Origin: Paludibacter jiangxiensis
GTDB taxonomy: Bacteria > Bacteroidota > Bacteroidia > Bacteroidales > Paludibacteraceae
Reading direction: 5' to 3'
NCBI GenBank assembly: GCA_945870155.1
Contig: CAMBSB010000021.1
Location: 1 to 51,212 of the forward strand
Length of the DNA stretch: 51,212 nucleotides
Under the pieces are notes generated by a model. That model saw only the letters and a program-made list of their open reading frames with translations. It did not search any database and was not told the DNA's origin. How positions within the stretch are numbered: the stretch's first letter is position 1; every line of letters starts with the position of its first letter. Shown here in pieces: positions 16,123 through 25,482 of this stretch. The position numbers and the translations under genes were made by a program.

Positions 16123-16309
16123 AATAAAACTTCACCCAAAGGGAATTGAATGAGGTCGTTCTTTGACAAATTGGTTTACATGCATATAAATCGCTTATTG
16201 AAAAAATTCTAGGTTACATTAGCGTAAAACGTAATAAACACGAAAACGGCAAAATGCTTAAGCTTTTTTTTGTAAAATATTTATCAAATTTTTTAGTGAG
16301 AAAGTCTTG

Positions 16310-18094
16310 CTATTCGTGCCAATCACCATTCAATTTTATTAAATCGATTAGCTTTTCCACAGCCTCATCTTCGGCTATATTGCGCTCTACACATTCTTTC
16401 TTTTTATAAAGACTTACTTTTCCACGTCCGGCACCAACATAACCATAATCAGCATCGGCCATTTCGCCAGGGCCGTTTACAATACAGCCCATGATGCCTA
16501 TTTTAAGCCCTTTTAAATGTGATGTGCGGGCTTTAATTCGTGCTATGACCGTTTGTAAATTAAACATGGTTCTACCGCAACTTGGGCATGAAATAAATTC
16601 GGTTTTGGTTATACGTACTCGTGTAGCTTGTAAAATTCCAAAAGCCACTGAATTGATGGCCTCAATGCTAATTTTACCTTCATTTTCGAGAAAGATACCA
16701 TCTCCAAATCCATCAATAAAAAATACACCTAAATCAGTAGCCGATTTTATTTGAAGTTTTTCAATATCATTTTCGGCATATTTACGGCTTATTATTACAG
16801 GAACTTTACAATTGTTATTCAGCAATTTATGAAAAAATGCGCGCTGCTCCCCTACTCCATTTTTATGATTTGTGCTCAACAAAACAACAAGATTGTTGCT
16901 TTCAGTAAGGGTTTTCAATACTTCCTCGGTCAAATCAGAATAACTTAGTTTTAAAAATTTAATTTCATCTTTACATGCACTTAATTGGTCAATTTCTGAG
17001 CTTTTAAATACCGAAAAAATCTTTCCTTCAGCATTCATAATGCCATTTTCTACACACATAAAATCCGGAATTGTAGCAAATCCTCCATCTCGCGGCGCAA
17101 TAACTAGAGGCACATTTTCACCACCAATATTACCAACTTGATGGGTAATACGTCGGCTATATTCATATCTGTTATAGTTGTTACTTTCTTCTGCATCAAT
17201 TGCATCAACATTCATTCTATCTTCAATATACGAAACTAAAAATCGTCCAACCGGAATTTCAGCTTCAGGTTCTTCGCTCAACGAAACCCGAATGGTATCG
17301 CCAATGCCATCCAACAACAAAGCCCCAATTCCTACCGCCGATTTTATACGACCATCTTCGCCATCACCCGCTTCGGTTACTCCCAAATGTAATGGATAGT
17401 GCAAATCTTCTTTCTCCATTTCGTCCACCAACAAACGAACAGTTTGCACCATCATCACCGTGTTTGAGGTTTTCATGGAAATGACTACATCATGAAAATT
17501 TTGCTCCCTGCAAATTCGTAAAAATTCCATGCATGACTCCACCATTCCACGCGAAGTGTCGCCAAAACGATTCATCATGCGTTCGCTCAAGGATCCATGA
17601 TTAACTCCTATTCTGATGGCTGTATTATGCTCCTTGCAAATATTGAGAAAAGGTATAAATCGGGAACGAATTTTTTGGTATTCAGTTTCAAATTCGGCAT
17701 CCGTATAATCCGAATTATCTCCAATTTTTATACTTCCAACATAATTTCCGGGGTTTATTCTTACTTTCTCTACATGACGGGCAACAACATCGGCGGCATT
17801 GGCATTAAAATGTATGTCGGCAACCAAAGGAACAGTAATGCCTTTGTCGCGTAAATTAGTGTGAATAACTTTAAGACTCTCGGCTTCTCTCACACCCTGA
17901 GTTGTAAAACGTACAATATCTGCTCCGGCATCAACTATTCTAATACATTGATTTACTGAACCTTCAATATCATTGGTATCGGTATTAGCCATTGACTGAA
18001 CTCTTACTGCATTATTAGCGCCAAGTTGTACATTGCCAATATTAACAGCTGCACTTGGTCTGCGATTGTATTTAAATGGATTTACTTTCCACAT
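16310..18094 (-). CDS. ispG: 4-hydroxy-3-methylbut-2-enyl diphosphate synthase (IspG/GcpE), long form
   Basis: IspG reduces MEcPP to HMBPP in the MEP isoprenoid pathway. The 594-residue protein is the long three-domain type found in Bacteroidetes, Chlamydiae and plants. It has an N-terminal TIM barrel (about 1-280, with RVQSMANTDT and IRIGVNHGSLSERMM), an inserted second domain (about 290-495) and a C-terminal [4Fe-4S] domain. The cluster cysteines are visible in SCPSCGRTMF (about 502 and 505) and GCIVNGPGE (about 536). It lies downstream of queG on the same strand with an 81-bp gap. Confidence 0.95.
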   Translation of the reverse strand: MWKVNPFKYNRRPSAAVNIGNVQLGANNAVRVQSMANTDTNDIEGSVNQCIRIVDAGADIVRFTTQGVREAESLKVIHTNLRDKGITVPLVADIHFNANAADVVARHVEKVRINPGNYVGSIKIGDNSDYTDAEFETEYQKIRSRFIPFLNICKEHNTAIRIGVNHGSLSERMMNRFGDTSRGMVESCMEFLRICREQNFHDVVISMKTSNTVMMVQTVRLLVDEMEKEDLHYPLHLGVTEAGDGEDGRIKSAVGIGALLLDGIGDTIRVSLSEEPEAEIPVGRFLVSYIEDRMNVDAIDAEESNNYNRYEYSRRITHQVGNIGGENVPLVIAPRDGGFATIPDFMCVENGIMNAEGKIFSVFKSSEIDQLSACKDEIKFLKLSYSDLTEEVLKTLTESNNLVVLLSTNHKNGVGEQRAFFHKLLNNNCKVPVIISRKYAENDIEKLQIKSATDLGVFFIDGFGDGIFLENEGKISIEAINSVAFGILQATRVRITKTEFISCPSCGRTMFNLQTVIARIKARTSHLKGLKIGIMGCIVNGPGEMADADYGYVGAGRGKVSLYKKKECVERNIAEDEAVEKLIDLIKLNGDWHE

Positions 18095-18175
18095 ATATTA
18101 GTTAATTATTTTGTTTGAAAATTAATTCTTTCTGTTTATTTTGTTCAAAGCATAAACAATTATTTCCCTAAAAAG

Positions 18176-19114
18176 TTATTCAGTTTTTAAATTGTTTTTC
18201 TTAAAAAGCTGAATGTTTTCCGACAATTTATTAAAACCTGCTCTTTTAATTGCTGAAGACTTAAAAGTTTGATTGAAAATTTCACTTGTCAAATTATCCC
18301 AGTCGTCATTTTTCCAGTTGAAAATTTCGTCAACCGGTTTTAATTCTTTATGATTGTGATGTTTAGCCCATTTTTTATTCCACGGACAAACATCGGCACA
18401 AATATCGCAACCGAGTATACAATTTGATAAAAGTTTTTGAAATTCAAGGTCAACTGTGTTTTTTTTCTCAATAGTTAAATACGAAATACATCGTCTGGCA
18501 TCGAGAGATTTACCATCCAAAGCTTTTGTTGGGCAAGCTACAACACATTTATTACATGTTCCACATCTATCTGGCAATGGCTTGTCATATTCGAGTTCAA
18601 TATTAAGCATTAATACAGCAATAAAACAGTACGACCCGATATTTGGTGCAATTAGTTGCGTGTGTTTGCCTATCCATCCAAGTCCGGCAAGTTGTGCCCA
18701 TCTACGTTCGAGTACCGGAGCTGAATCTACAAAACTATGCTGAAAATCAGGGTTAATGCTATCCTTACCATATTCCGAAACGATTAATGTTTCAAATTCT
18801 TTTAGTTTGGCTTTTATTATGGTATGATAGTCAATCTCAGAATGTGCATATTTTGCAATTTTTGGAAGTCCTTGAACTTGAGCATCTTTAGGATAATAAT
18901 TCATTAACAAAACAACTACCGATTTACAACCCGGAACTAAAATGCGAGGATCAATACGTTTCTCAAAATTACGATTTAGGTAAGACATTTCACCCTGCTT
19001 GCCTTCACTTAACCAGGTTTGCATAAATATTGCATCCGCGCTTAGCTCTTGTGCTTTTGCAATGCCACAAGCATCAAAACCAATAGATAAAGCTGTTTGC
19101 TTGATGAAACTCAT
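18176..19114 (-). CDS. queG: Epoxyqueuosine reductase (QueG), short form
   Basis: QueG reduces epoxyqueuosine in tRNA to queuosine using cobalamin and two [4Fe-4S] clusters. The catalytic aspartate lies in FVDSAPVLERRWA (about residue 131). The ferredoxin-like clusters are in CGTCNKCVVACPTKAL (about 183-198) and CDICADVCPWN (about 232-242). The start is set at the ATG at 19114; a TTG two codons upstream is less likely. At 312 residues it lacks the C-terminal HEAT-repeat region of the roughly 380-residue E. coli and Bacillus enzymes, as is usual in Bacteroidetes. Confidence 0.93.
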   Translation of the reverse strand: MSFIKQTALSIGFDACGIAKAQELSADAIFMQTWLSEGKQGEMSYLNRNFEKRIDPRILVPGCKSVVVLLMNYYPKDAQVQGLPKIAKYAHSEIDYHTIIKAKLKEFETLIVSEYGKDSINPDFQHSFVDSAPVLERRWAQLAGLGWIGKHTQLIAPNIGSYCFIAVLMLNIELEYDKPLPDRCGTCNKCVVACPTKALDGKSLDARRCISYLTIEKKNTVDLEFQKLLSNCILGCDICADVCPWNKKWAKHHNHKELKPVDEIFNWKNDDWDNLTSEIFNQTFKSSAIKRAGFNKLSENIQLFKKNNLKTE

Positions 19115-19143
19115 TATCAAAATTTTATGACTAAGCCTTTTAA

Positions 19144-20283
19144 CTAAAGACTTTTTTTAATTTCATTTTCTAAAGTTTTGAAGTCGTAATCGCGTCCTAC
19201 AATTAATCCTTTTCTGTTTAAAAGAAATAAGGTTGGTATTTTTTGAATATTATAGGATGCCACCACTTTGGAGTTAGGACCATTTTCATCGCGTACGCAA
19301 ATCCAAGGTATGCTTTCAGTTGAGTTTTTCCAAAGTAAGATACTTCTATCCAACGAAACCTGATAAATTTCAAGTCCTTTTGCGCTATATTTATTGTACA
19401 AATCACGTAGTTCAAAGGTATACTGAACACTGTTTTCCATTTCATAAGATGAAAAATCAATTAAAACAACTTTTCCTTCATTCTCAGATAGTTTCCTAAC
19501 TTGATCATTTTTATCTTTTAATTCAATATCAATATAACCTATCCCTGATTTTTCGACAATATCTGCCCAAGCTTGCTTGTTTTTTTCCTGACGTTCGGAA
19601 GTAATTGCATCCATTACCAAACTATAAATATTTTTACTACGTTCATATTCAGGCATAAAGGTATTATAAGCTGTTGCCACGGCAGCACAAAAAGGTCGGT
19701 CTTCTTTATTATAAGGTGAAAACAAGTAAGTATCGTTAATTTTTTGATATATTGCATAATAAGCAGCCGATGATCTTGGATTTTGTAGAATAAGTTTTTT
19801 AGCCATTTCCTTATGTATTTCTATTTCCTTCTCGATGGCTGAAACTTTAATAGTTCGTGCATCTGTAGTCAAATCCGGACTTAAATCATTTACTTTTCTT
19901 TGAATTTCTGTTAATGATTTCCGTAATTTCTGAATATCAATACTGGTTTGTGAACCTTCGATAATATAATTGCTAGAAAATTGGTTATTAGAGGCTTTGA
20001 TGGTAATTTTTTCGCACGAATCGACAGAAAAATTGATTACTTTGTACCCTATTCGCAATCTATAAAAGTCAGGATATTCAGGTCTAGGACCTTTGAAACT
20101 AAAACTACCATCATCATCAAGTTTAATTGAATCAATTATAGTTGTTTTAATAAGTGCAGTATGTTCAAGATATAATATTTGATTTTTTGAATCAGTAATA
20201 TTTCCCGAAACTTTAAATTTTGTTTTTGAATTACAAGCAGTTAAAAGTAGAACTGAAACAAGGAGAAAGAGGTATTTATTCAT
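19144..20283 (-). CDS. TlpA/AhpC-like lipoprotein with DUF4369 domain, lacking the CXXC motif
   Basis: The 379-residue product has a lipoprotein signal with lipobox LLLTAC (Cys17), then a DUF4369-like beta domain (about 22-130), a helical linker, and a C-terminal thioredoxin-like fold (about 250-379, with IPTLFLLNRKGLIVGRD). In canonical TlpA the stretch after VVLIDF reads WASWCGPC; here it is SSYEMENSVQY, with no cysteine. The protein therefore cannot be a dithiol reductase and may be a structural or binding relative. It is membrane-anchored and has its own well-formed promoter. Confidence 0.8.
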   Translation of the reverse strand: MNKYLFLLVSVLLLTACNSKTKFKVSGNITDSKNQILYLEHTALIKTTIIDSIKLDDDGSFSFKGPRPEYPDFYRLRIGYKVINFSVDSCEKITIKASNNQFSSNYIIEGSQTSIDIQKLRKSLTEIQRKVNDLSPDLTTDARTIKVSAIEKEIEIHKEMAKKLILQNPRSSAAYYAIYQKINDTYLFSPYNKEDRPFCAAVATAYNTFMPEYERSKNIYSLVMDAITSERQEKNKQAWADIVEKSGIGYIDIELKDKNDQVRKLSENEGKVVLIDFSSYEMENSVQYTFELRDLYNKYSAKGLEIYQVSLDRSILLWKNSTESIPWICVRDENGPNSKVVASYNIQKIPTLFLLNRKGLIVGRDYDFKTLENEIKKSL

Positions 20284-20311
20284 AATATTATTCGTTAAAT
20301 TATACAGATTG

Positions 20312-20343
20312 CAAATATACAGTTATTTGATGTTTTATACAAA
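20312..20343 (-). promoter_or_regulatory. Promoter of the TlpA-like lipoprotein gene
   Basis: On the minus strand a -33 TTTG (20343-20340) and a -7 TATATTTG (20319-20312) are separated by exactly 20 bp, an ideal Bacteroidetes promoter. The ATG is 28 bp downstream. Confidence 0.75.
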
Positions 20344-20386
20344 TTCTAAATTTAGTTGATTGATAATTCAGCAGGCTTAAAAAAAA

Positions 20387-20416
20387 ATCATGACTTTGAA
20401 TAAACAAAGCCATGAT
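20387..20416 (-). terminator. Terminator of the minus-strand gene at 20461
   Basis: ATCATGACTTTG (20387-20398) pairs with CAAAGCCATGAT (20405-20416) with one mismatch. On the minus strand the hairpin runs into a T tract, as expected of an intrinsic terminator. Confidence 0.8.
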
Positions 20417-20460
20417 GAGGACGAAAATTGTATTATTTAAATAGCAAGTAAATCGAAACT

Positions 20461-20991
20461 TCAAAAACCAACTTTTAAAGTTAGGCCAATTGGTGTAACT
20501 TCTTGATTATTAATAGTAAGCTGTGTTACATAAGGTTCAACATTGATACTTAATGATGAGGTTTTTTTACGTAAATCCTGAATGTACATATTATTTACTT
20601 TTGCAACTTTCACTGCATCTATAATTGAACAAATATTGATTACAAGTACTCCTCCCAATCCCAAAAACATAGTTCCAAGGCCTTTAGGTCTTGTATTACC
20701 ATTCCCAACAGAACTTATAAATTGAGAAAAACCTATGCCGTAAACAACATAACCAGCCGCTGTGCCTCCTAAAAATGCTAAACCTCTACCTGTTTCACCT
20801 GATACCATTTGACCTAAACCGGGAACAAAAAAAGATGCTAATCCACAAATAGCAGGATTATTTGGGTCCCCAATTTCGGGTACATATTGGTGATAATCGT
20901 ACTTTAGTTTATTTATCTCATATTTTTGTGCATTTAAATTAATATAGGAGATAAATAAAATAGAAATTAAAAATAGAAATGGGAGTTTCAT
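20461..20991 (-). CDS. Small membrane protein with glycine-rich hydrophobic segments (DUF5683-like)
   Basis: The start is set at the ATG at 20991, where the product (176 residues) begins with a signal peptide, MKLPFLFLISILFISYINLN; an upstream Met would add nine polar residues. Two hydrophobic, glycine-rich segments follow, one beginning ASFFVPGLGQMVSGETGRG and another MFLGLGGVLVINICSIIDAV, in the manner of TM2/DUF5683-type proteins with a PGLGQ turn. The C-terminal 60 residues are beta-like and end in a hydrophobic Phe. It is probably an envelope protein; function unknown. Confidence 0.7.
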   Translation of the reverse strand: MKLPFLFLISILFISYINLNAQKYEINKLKYDYHQYVPEIGDPNNPAICGLASFFVPGLGQMVSGETGRGLAFLGGTAAGYVVYGIGFSQFISSVGNGNTRPKGLGTMFLGLGGVLVINICSIIDAVKVAKVNNMYIQDLRKKTSSLSINVEPYVTQLTINNQEVTPIGLTLKVGF

Positions 20992-21301
20992 AATAATTGA
21001 TTTTAAATTGTTTGACAAATTAAATTGGAATTTTATTAAATTAAAAAATGCAAATATATAAAATTTATTTTACAATTAAAAAATAATTGAAGAACAATAT
21101 TTATTAACAAATAAATTTATACGAAAATCGTTATGCATTATAAAAAAAATTGTAATAAGAGTTTAAACCGAAAACTTATTTTGAAACCCTTAAAATAAAT
21201 CATTAAAAACTCAAAATAATAAAGAAATTTTTCTTTAATTGGGGTATTATTCTTATCTTTGCACCGAAATTTAAAAAATCAGAAACTTAATAAAAAATTA
21301 T
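20992..21301. other. Divergent intergenic region with promoters only
   Basis: This very A/T-rich stretch holds a minus-strand -7 box (TATATTTG on the minus strand, 21051-21058) for the gene at 20991 and the mdh -7 box at 21254-21261. Nothing else was recognised. Confidence 0.5.
21254..21261 (+). promoter_or_regulatory. -7 promoter box for mdh
   Basis: TATCTTTG is an exact TAnnTTTG match 40 bp upstream of the mdh ATG. Confidence 0.65.
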
Positions 21302-22243
21302 ATGTCAAAAGTAACCGTAGTAGGCGCAGGAAATGTAGGCGCAACATGTGTAAATGTATTAGCATTTAACGAAGTAGCAAACGAAATTGTAATGTTAGAT
21401 GTTAAAGAAGGCATTTCAGAAGGAAAAGCATTGGATATTATGCAAACTGCAACTTTGTTGGGTTTTGACTCAACTGTAGTAGGTTGTACCAGTGATTATG
21501 CTCAAACTGCTAATTCGGATGTGGTTGTTATCACTTCAGGAATTCCACGTAAACCAGGCATGACTCGTGAAGAATTAATTGGAGTAAATGCAGGAATCGT
21601 TAAATCTGTTTCTGAAAATATTTTGAAATACTCTCCAAATGCAATCATTGTAATAGTTAGTAACCCAATGGATACAATGACTTATTTAACATTGAAAACT
21701 ACAGGTCTTCCAAAAAACAAAGTAATTGGAATGGGTGGAACACTTGACAGTTCACGTTTCAAATGTTATTTAAGCAAAGCTTTAAACGTTAATCCAAACG
21801 AACTTGAAGGCATGGTAATTGGTGGACATGGCGATACTACAATGATTCCTCTTACCCGTTTTGCTTCATACAAAGGCCGTTCAGTAGCTGATTTATTATC
21901 AAAAGAAGATTTGGCAAAAGTTGTTTCGGATACTATGGTTGGTGGAGCTACATTAACTGGCTTGTTAGGAACTTCGGCTTGGTATGCTCCAGGAGCTGCT
22001 GCAGCATATTTAGTTGAATCAATTATTCACAATCAAAAGAAAGTTATTCCTTGCTGTGTTTCATTAGAAGGTGAATATGGTCAAAACGATATTTGCATTG
22101 GCGTACCGGTAGTAATTGGCAAAAATGGTATTGAAGAAATACTCGATTACAAATTGAACGAAGAAGAAGCAGCCTTGTTTGCAAAAAGTGCAGCAGCTGT
22201 ACGTTCTACAAACGATGTTTTGAAAGAAATTAATGTGCTATAA
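21302..22243 (+). CDS. mdh: Malate dehydrogenase (LDH-like type)
   Basis: The 313-residue product is full length. It has the NAD-binding motif VGAGNVGATCVNVLA (residues 7-21), the substrate-binding arginine loop GIPRKPGMTREEL (about 80-92), SNPMDTMTYL and the catalytic histidine in GGHGDTTMIPL. The arginine-containing loop favours oxaloacetate over pyruvate. It interconverts malate and oxaloacetate in the reductive or oxidative TCA branch. It stands alone with its own promoter and terminator. Confidence 0.95.
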   Translation: MSKVTVVGAGNVGATCVNVLAFNEVANEIVMLDVKEGISEGKALDIMQTATLLGFDSTVVGCTSDYAQTANSDVVVITSGIPRKPGMTREELIGVNAGIVKSVSENILKYSPNAIIVIVSNPMDTMTYLTLKTTGLPKNKVIGMGGTLDSSRFKCYLSKALNVNPNELEGMVIGGHGDTTMIPLTRFASYKGRSVADLLSKEDLAKVVSDTMVGGATLTGLLGTSAWYAPGAAAAYLVESIIHNQKKVIPCCVSLEGEYGQNDICIGVPVVIGKNGIEEILDYKLNEEEAALFAKSAAAVRSTNDVLKEINVL

Positions 22244-22261
22244 AATTGTAAGTGATAAATA

Positions 22262-22296
22262 AAATAAGTCGAAATAAAATTTATTTCGACTTATTT
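22262..22296 (+). terminator. Terminator after mdh
   Basis: AAATAAGTCGAAATAAA (22262-22278) and TTTATTTCGACTTATTT (22280-22296) are perfect 17-bp arms. The hairpin is A/T-rich and lies about 18 bp after the stop. Confidence 0.75.
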
Positions 22297-22401
22297 ATTA
22301 ATATCTTCTTTCTTACAAGAAAATATAGTTAAATAAACAAAAAAGAGTAAGGTAAAACAATTATATTCAATCATTTATTTTATCATTCTATAAAATAGTT
22401 C

Positions 22402-22409
22402 TATCTTTG
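22402..22409 (+). promoter_or_regulatory. -7 promoter box for the Fur-family gene
   Basis: TATCTTTG lies 31 bp upstream of the ATG at 22441. A T-rich stretch about 20 bp further upstream could be a weak -33 element. No inverted-repeat Fur or PerR box was recognised by eye. Confidence 0.6.
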
Positions 22410-22440
22410 TATCGAATATAATATTAAAAACATTACTATT

Positions 22441-22854
22441 ATGACAACTGTTCAAACACACCGCTATCTTCAGCAATATTCCATCAAGCCTTCGATGCAA
22501 CGCACTGCAGTAATGGAATATTTAATGCAAAATAAAATTCATCCTACCATTGATGAAATTTTCACTGCTTTGAGCCCAATAATGCCAACATTATCGAAAA
22601 CAACTGTTTATAACACACTTGATTTGTTTGTTGAAAAGGGAGCTGTGCAAGTTTTAACTATTGATGAAAAAAATGCACGCTATGATGTTGATATATCAAA
22701 ACATGCTCACTTTTTTTGCAAAAGTTGTGGTAAAGTACACGATATTTTTAATTTAAACTCTGAAATTTTTTCTTTACCCAACAGTCCATTGTTTACGATT
22801 AATTCTGTTGAAATATCATACAGTGGTATTTGCAACACCTGTAAAGGAAATTAA
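22441..22854 (+). CDS. Fur-family metal/peroxide regulator (PerR-like)
   Basis: The 137-residue product has the Fur winged-helix domain (residues 5-80, including SKTTVYNTLDLFVEKGAV) and a dimerisation domain with two structural-zinc CxxC pairs: Cys93/Cys96 in FFCKSCGKVH and Cys131/Cys134 in GICNTCKGN. The overall look (TVYNTLD, then YDVDISKHAHFFC) is closest to PerR or Fur of Bacteroidetes; the sequence alone does not separate iron from peroxide sensing. It is monocistronic with a textbook terminator. Confidence 0.88.
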   Translation: MTTVQTHRYLQQYSIKPSMQRTAVMEYLMQNKIHPTIDEIFTALSPIMPTLSKTTVYNTLDLFVEKGAVQVLTIDEKNARYDVDISKHAHFFCKSCGKVHDIFNLNSEIFSLPNSPLFTINSVEISYSGICNTCKGN

Positions 22855-22879
22855 TTTTTATAGTTCGTATTTTTTCGAT

Positions 22880-22910
22880 AAAAGCACACTTTTTTAGTGT
22901 GCTTTTTTTT
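22880..22910 (+). terminator. Intrinsic terminator after the Fur-family gene
   Basis: AAAAGCACACT (22880-22890) and AGTGTGCTTTT (22896-22906) form a perfect 11-bp stem with a TTTTT loop, followed by a T run. Confidence 0.9.
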
Positions 22911-22925
22911 ATTCAAAAAATTTAA

Positions 22926-22933
22926 TAACTTTG
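22926..22933 (+). promoter_or_regulatory. -7 promoter box for the outer-membrane protein gene
   Basis: TAACTTTG matches TAnnTTTG and lies 67 bp before the ATG at 23001, just after the previous terminator. Confidence 0.6.
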
Positions 22934-23000
22934 GCATCGAATATTAAAATTTAAAAACACTTCCTCATATTATATTTAATATACTAAATAATAAAATCAA

Positions 23001-24275
23001 ATGAAAAAAATCACATTAACATTTGCTGTTTTGCTATTTGCAAGCATACTTGCTGGACAAGCTAAAGTAAAAAAAGGTTTTGGTTTTGGTGCTTTACCGG
23101 CTATTTCTTACGATTCTGATTTGGGATTTCAGTATGGCGCTTTAGTAAATTTATATCATTACGGCGATGGTTCTCGATACCCCAAATACAATCATTCACT
23201 TTATCTTGAGTATTCGAGATATACAAAAGGAACCGGTATAAACCGGCTTATGTATGACTCTGAAACCTTAATTCCAAAGGTACGTACGACATTGGATATA
23301 ACTTACCTGACCGACCAAATGATGGATTTTTATGGATTTAATGGTTATCAAAGTATATACGATGCTGAATTAAGTAAATCTACCCGTCATTTTTATAAAA
23401 ATGAACGAAACATGTTTCGTGTTAAAGCTGACTTTCAGGGAAACTTCGGATCGTCAAAATTGGGTTGGGTAGCCGGCTATACATTTTACAATTTTGCAAT
23501 AGATACTGTTGATATACAGAAACTTGAACTAAATGCCATTCAGGGTGGAACTTTGTTTCAACGATATATAAAAAATGGCTTGATTAGTGCAGACGAATCG
23601 AATGGAGGAAGTATAAATTATCTGAAATTGGGACTAAAATACGATTCACGCGATCAGCGAGCCTGCCCAATGAAAGGTATTTGGACTGAAGCGGTAATAC
23701 AAACAGCACCTGGATTTATAAATGAATATGCGCATACTAAATTTGCTTTAATACATCGACAGTATTTTACTTTGATGAAAGATATGTCATTAGCATATCG
23801 AATTGATTATCAGACTACAGTAGGTAAAGGTCATGTGCCATTTTATGCTCAACCTTTATTGATAACCAGTTTTCTGACAGCTGCATCCAACCAAGGTATG
23901 GGAGGAAAAAATTCTATTCGCGGCGTTTTAAGAAATCGTGTAGTGGGTGATGCTGTGGGTTTTGGTAATTTTGAATTCAGGTATAAATTTTTGCGTTTCG
24001 AGTGGTTGAAACAAAATTTTTACCTGGGAACAAACATTTTCTTTGATTCAGGAATAATTCTAAAACCAATTGAAATTTCAGGTAGTTTAACCCAAAATCA
24101 AAAATCAGCACTTTATTTAAACGATTTTCAAAAAGGTAAATTTCATTCGGGTGCCGGTATTGGTTTAAAAATTGGATGGAACGAAAACTTTGTAATTTCT
24201 GCTGATTTTGGAAAAGCATTTAATAAACAAGACGGTAACACCGGAATGTATATCGGGTTAAATTATTTATTTTAG
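23001..24275 (+). CDS. BamA/TamA-family (surface antigen D15-like) outer-membrane barrel protein
   Basis: The 424-residue product begins with a signal peptide (MKKITLTFAVLLFASILAGQ). The rest is rich in alternating aromatic beta-strands and ends in LNYLF, a terminal aromatic residue typical of Bam-assembled barrels. The motif GGKNSIRGVLRNRVVGDAVG (about residues 302-321) matches the conserved (V/I)RG-F/Y loop of Omp85 proteins. No POTRA domains are present, so it is a barrel-only member of the family. Its substrate is unknown. Confidence 0.78.
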   Translation: MKKITLTFAVLLFASILAGQAKVKKGFGFGALPAISYDSDLGFQYGALVNLYHYGDGSRYPKYNHSLYLEYSRYTKGTGINRLMYDSETLIPKVRTTLDITYLTDQMMDFYGFNGYQSIYDAELSKSTRHFYKNERNMFRVKADFQGNFGSSKLGWVAGYTFYNFAIDTVDIQKLELNAIQGGTLFQRYIKNGLISADESNGGSINYLKLGLKYDSRDQRACPMKGIWTEAVIQTAPGFINEYAHTKFALIHRQYFTLMKDMSLAYRIDYQTTVGKGHVPFYAQPLLITSFLTAASNQGMGGKNSIRGVLRNRVVGDAVGFGNFEFRYKFLRFEWLKQNFYLGTNIFFDSGIILKPIEISGSLTQNQKSALYLNDFQKGKFHSGAGIGLKIGWNENFVISADFGKAFNKQDGNTGMYIGLNYLF

Positions 24276-24299
24276 TAATTAATTATCCAATTTCAAAGA

Positions 24300-24363
24300 C
24301 AGGATGAAAGGGTTTCACTTTTTAAAAATAAAATGTGAAAAACCATTTTATCCTGTTTTTTTT
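24300..24363 (+). terminator. Terminator between the barrel gene and the glycosyltransferase
   Basis: CAGGAT (24300-24305) pairs with ATCCTG (24350-24355), and the stem continues inward imperfectly to TTCAC/GTGAA. A run of eight Ts follows. Confidence 0.8.
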
Positions 24364-24378
24364 ATAATCTACTTCTAA

Positions 24379-25476
24379 ATGTATTTAACATTATATCTTA
24401 TATCACTCACTATATTAGTGCTTTACGTACTGCTTGTTATTATATTTATAACAGGCTGGAATAGTATACCTCAAAACATAAAATCTGAAAATATAAACAA
24501 CATAAAAACTTCTGTAATAGTTGCATGTAAAAACGAAGAACTGAATTTAGGAAATCTAATAAATGCATTAAAGAAACAAAGTGAATCAGATTTTGAATTG
24601 ATTTTGGTAAACGACCATTCAACTGATTCTACCAATGAAATTATAAAGTCGGCTGTAAAAGATTTTTACAATATAAAAATCATGGATTCATATAAAACAG
24701 GTAAAAAAAATGCTTTAAAAGAGGGAATTAGCAAAGCTAGAGGAGAACTAATAATTACTACAGATGCCGATTGTGTGCCGGCTAATACCTGGATTGAAAG
24801 TGTAATCAACTTTTATTCAAACACTTATAACGATTTAATAATTGGACCGGTTGTAATTAAATCAGATAAATCATTATTTTCAAAACTTCAAAAAATTGAA
24901 TTTGCCAGCTTAGTCGCATCAGGAGCTGGAGCAGCCGGAGTGGGTATGCCAATTATGTGTAATGGTGCGAATTTAGCATTTACTAAAGCTGCTTGGTTAG
25001 AAAGTAGCAAGGATTTACACGAAGATGAAATATCCGGGGATGATGTTTTTTTACTACTCAGCATAAAAAAAAGAAAGGGCAAAATCGGATTTCTAAAATC
25101 GGCAGAAGCGATGGTTACTACCAATTCTGTCAATAATTTAACTGATTTTACAAATCAAAGAAAACGCTGGGCTTCAAAATCGAAAAAATATACTGATAAA
25201 CACATTATTATCAGTGCATTAATTGTATTTGTGATTTGTGTTATCGAAATTGTGATATTTGCAATATCATTTCTTGATTATCAATACTTCAAATTATTTT
25301 TTATTGTTTTTGGTATTAAATTCCTTGCTGATTATATTTTTCTTGATAAAATTTCAGGCTTTTTTAAATTAGAAAATTTCAGAAAAGATGCATTTATACT
25401 TTCTGTTGTATATCCGTTTTATATTGTTTATACGGCTGCATCAGGTATATTTGAACAAAATATTAAATGGAAATAG
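24379..25476 (+). CDS. Membrane glycosyltransferase, family 2
   Basis: The 365-residue product has an N-terminal membrane segment (about 3-27), then a GT-A catalytic domain: VIVACKNEELNLGNLI (nucleotide binding), LILVNDHSTDST, the metal-binding DADC at 129-132, a GDDVFLL motif, and QRKRWASKS near residue 260 (the QxxRW motif of processive enzymes). Two or three membrane helices follow (about 275-360). The architecture fits enzymes that make or extend cell-surface glycans or glycolipids. The ATG follows the preceding terminator closely, with no visible promoter box. Confidence 0.85.
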   Translation: MYLTLYLISLTILVLYVLLVIIFITGWNSIPQNIKSENINNIKTSVIVACKNEELNLGNLINALKKQSESDFELILVNDHSTDSTNEIIKSAVKDFYNIKIMDSYKTGKKNALKEGISKARGELIITTDADCVPANTWIESVINFYSNTYNDLIIGPVVIKSDKSLFSKLQKIEFASLVASGAGAAGVGMPIMCNGANLAFTKAAWLESSKDLHEDEISGDDVFLLLSIKKRKGKIGFLKSAEAMVTTNSVNNLTDFTNQRKRWASKSKKYTDKHIIISALIVFVICVIEIVIFAISFLDYQYFKLFFIVFGIKFLADYIFLDKISGFFKLENFRKDAFILSVVYPFYIVYTAASGIFEQNIKWK

Positions 25477-25482
25477 AAAATA

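Noticed and set aside
6711-16309. Prophage or transposon carrying the island
   Set aside because: No integrase, transposase, phage structural gene, tRNA or flanking direct repeat was recognised; BRO-N and ORF6N domains alone are not enough.
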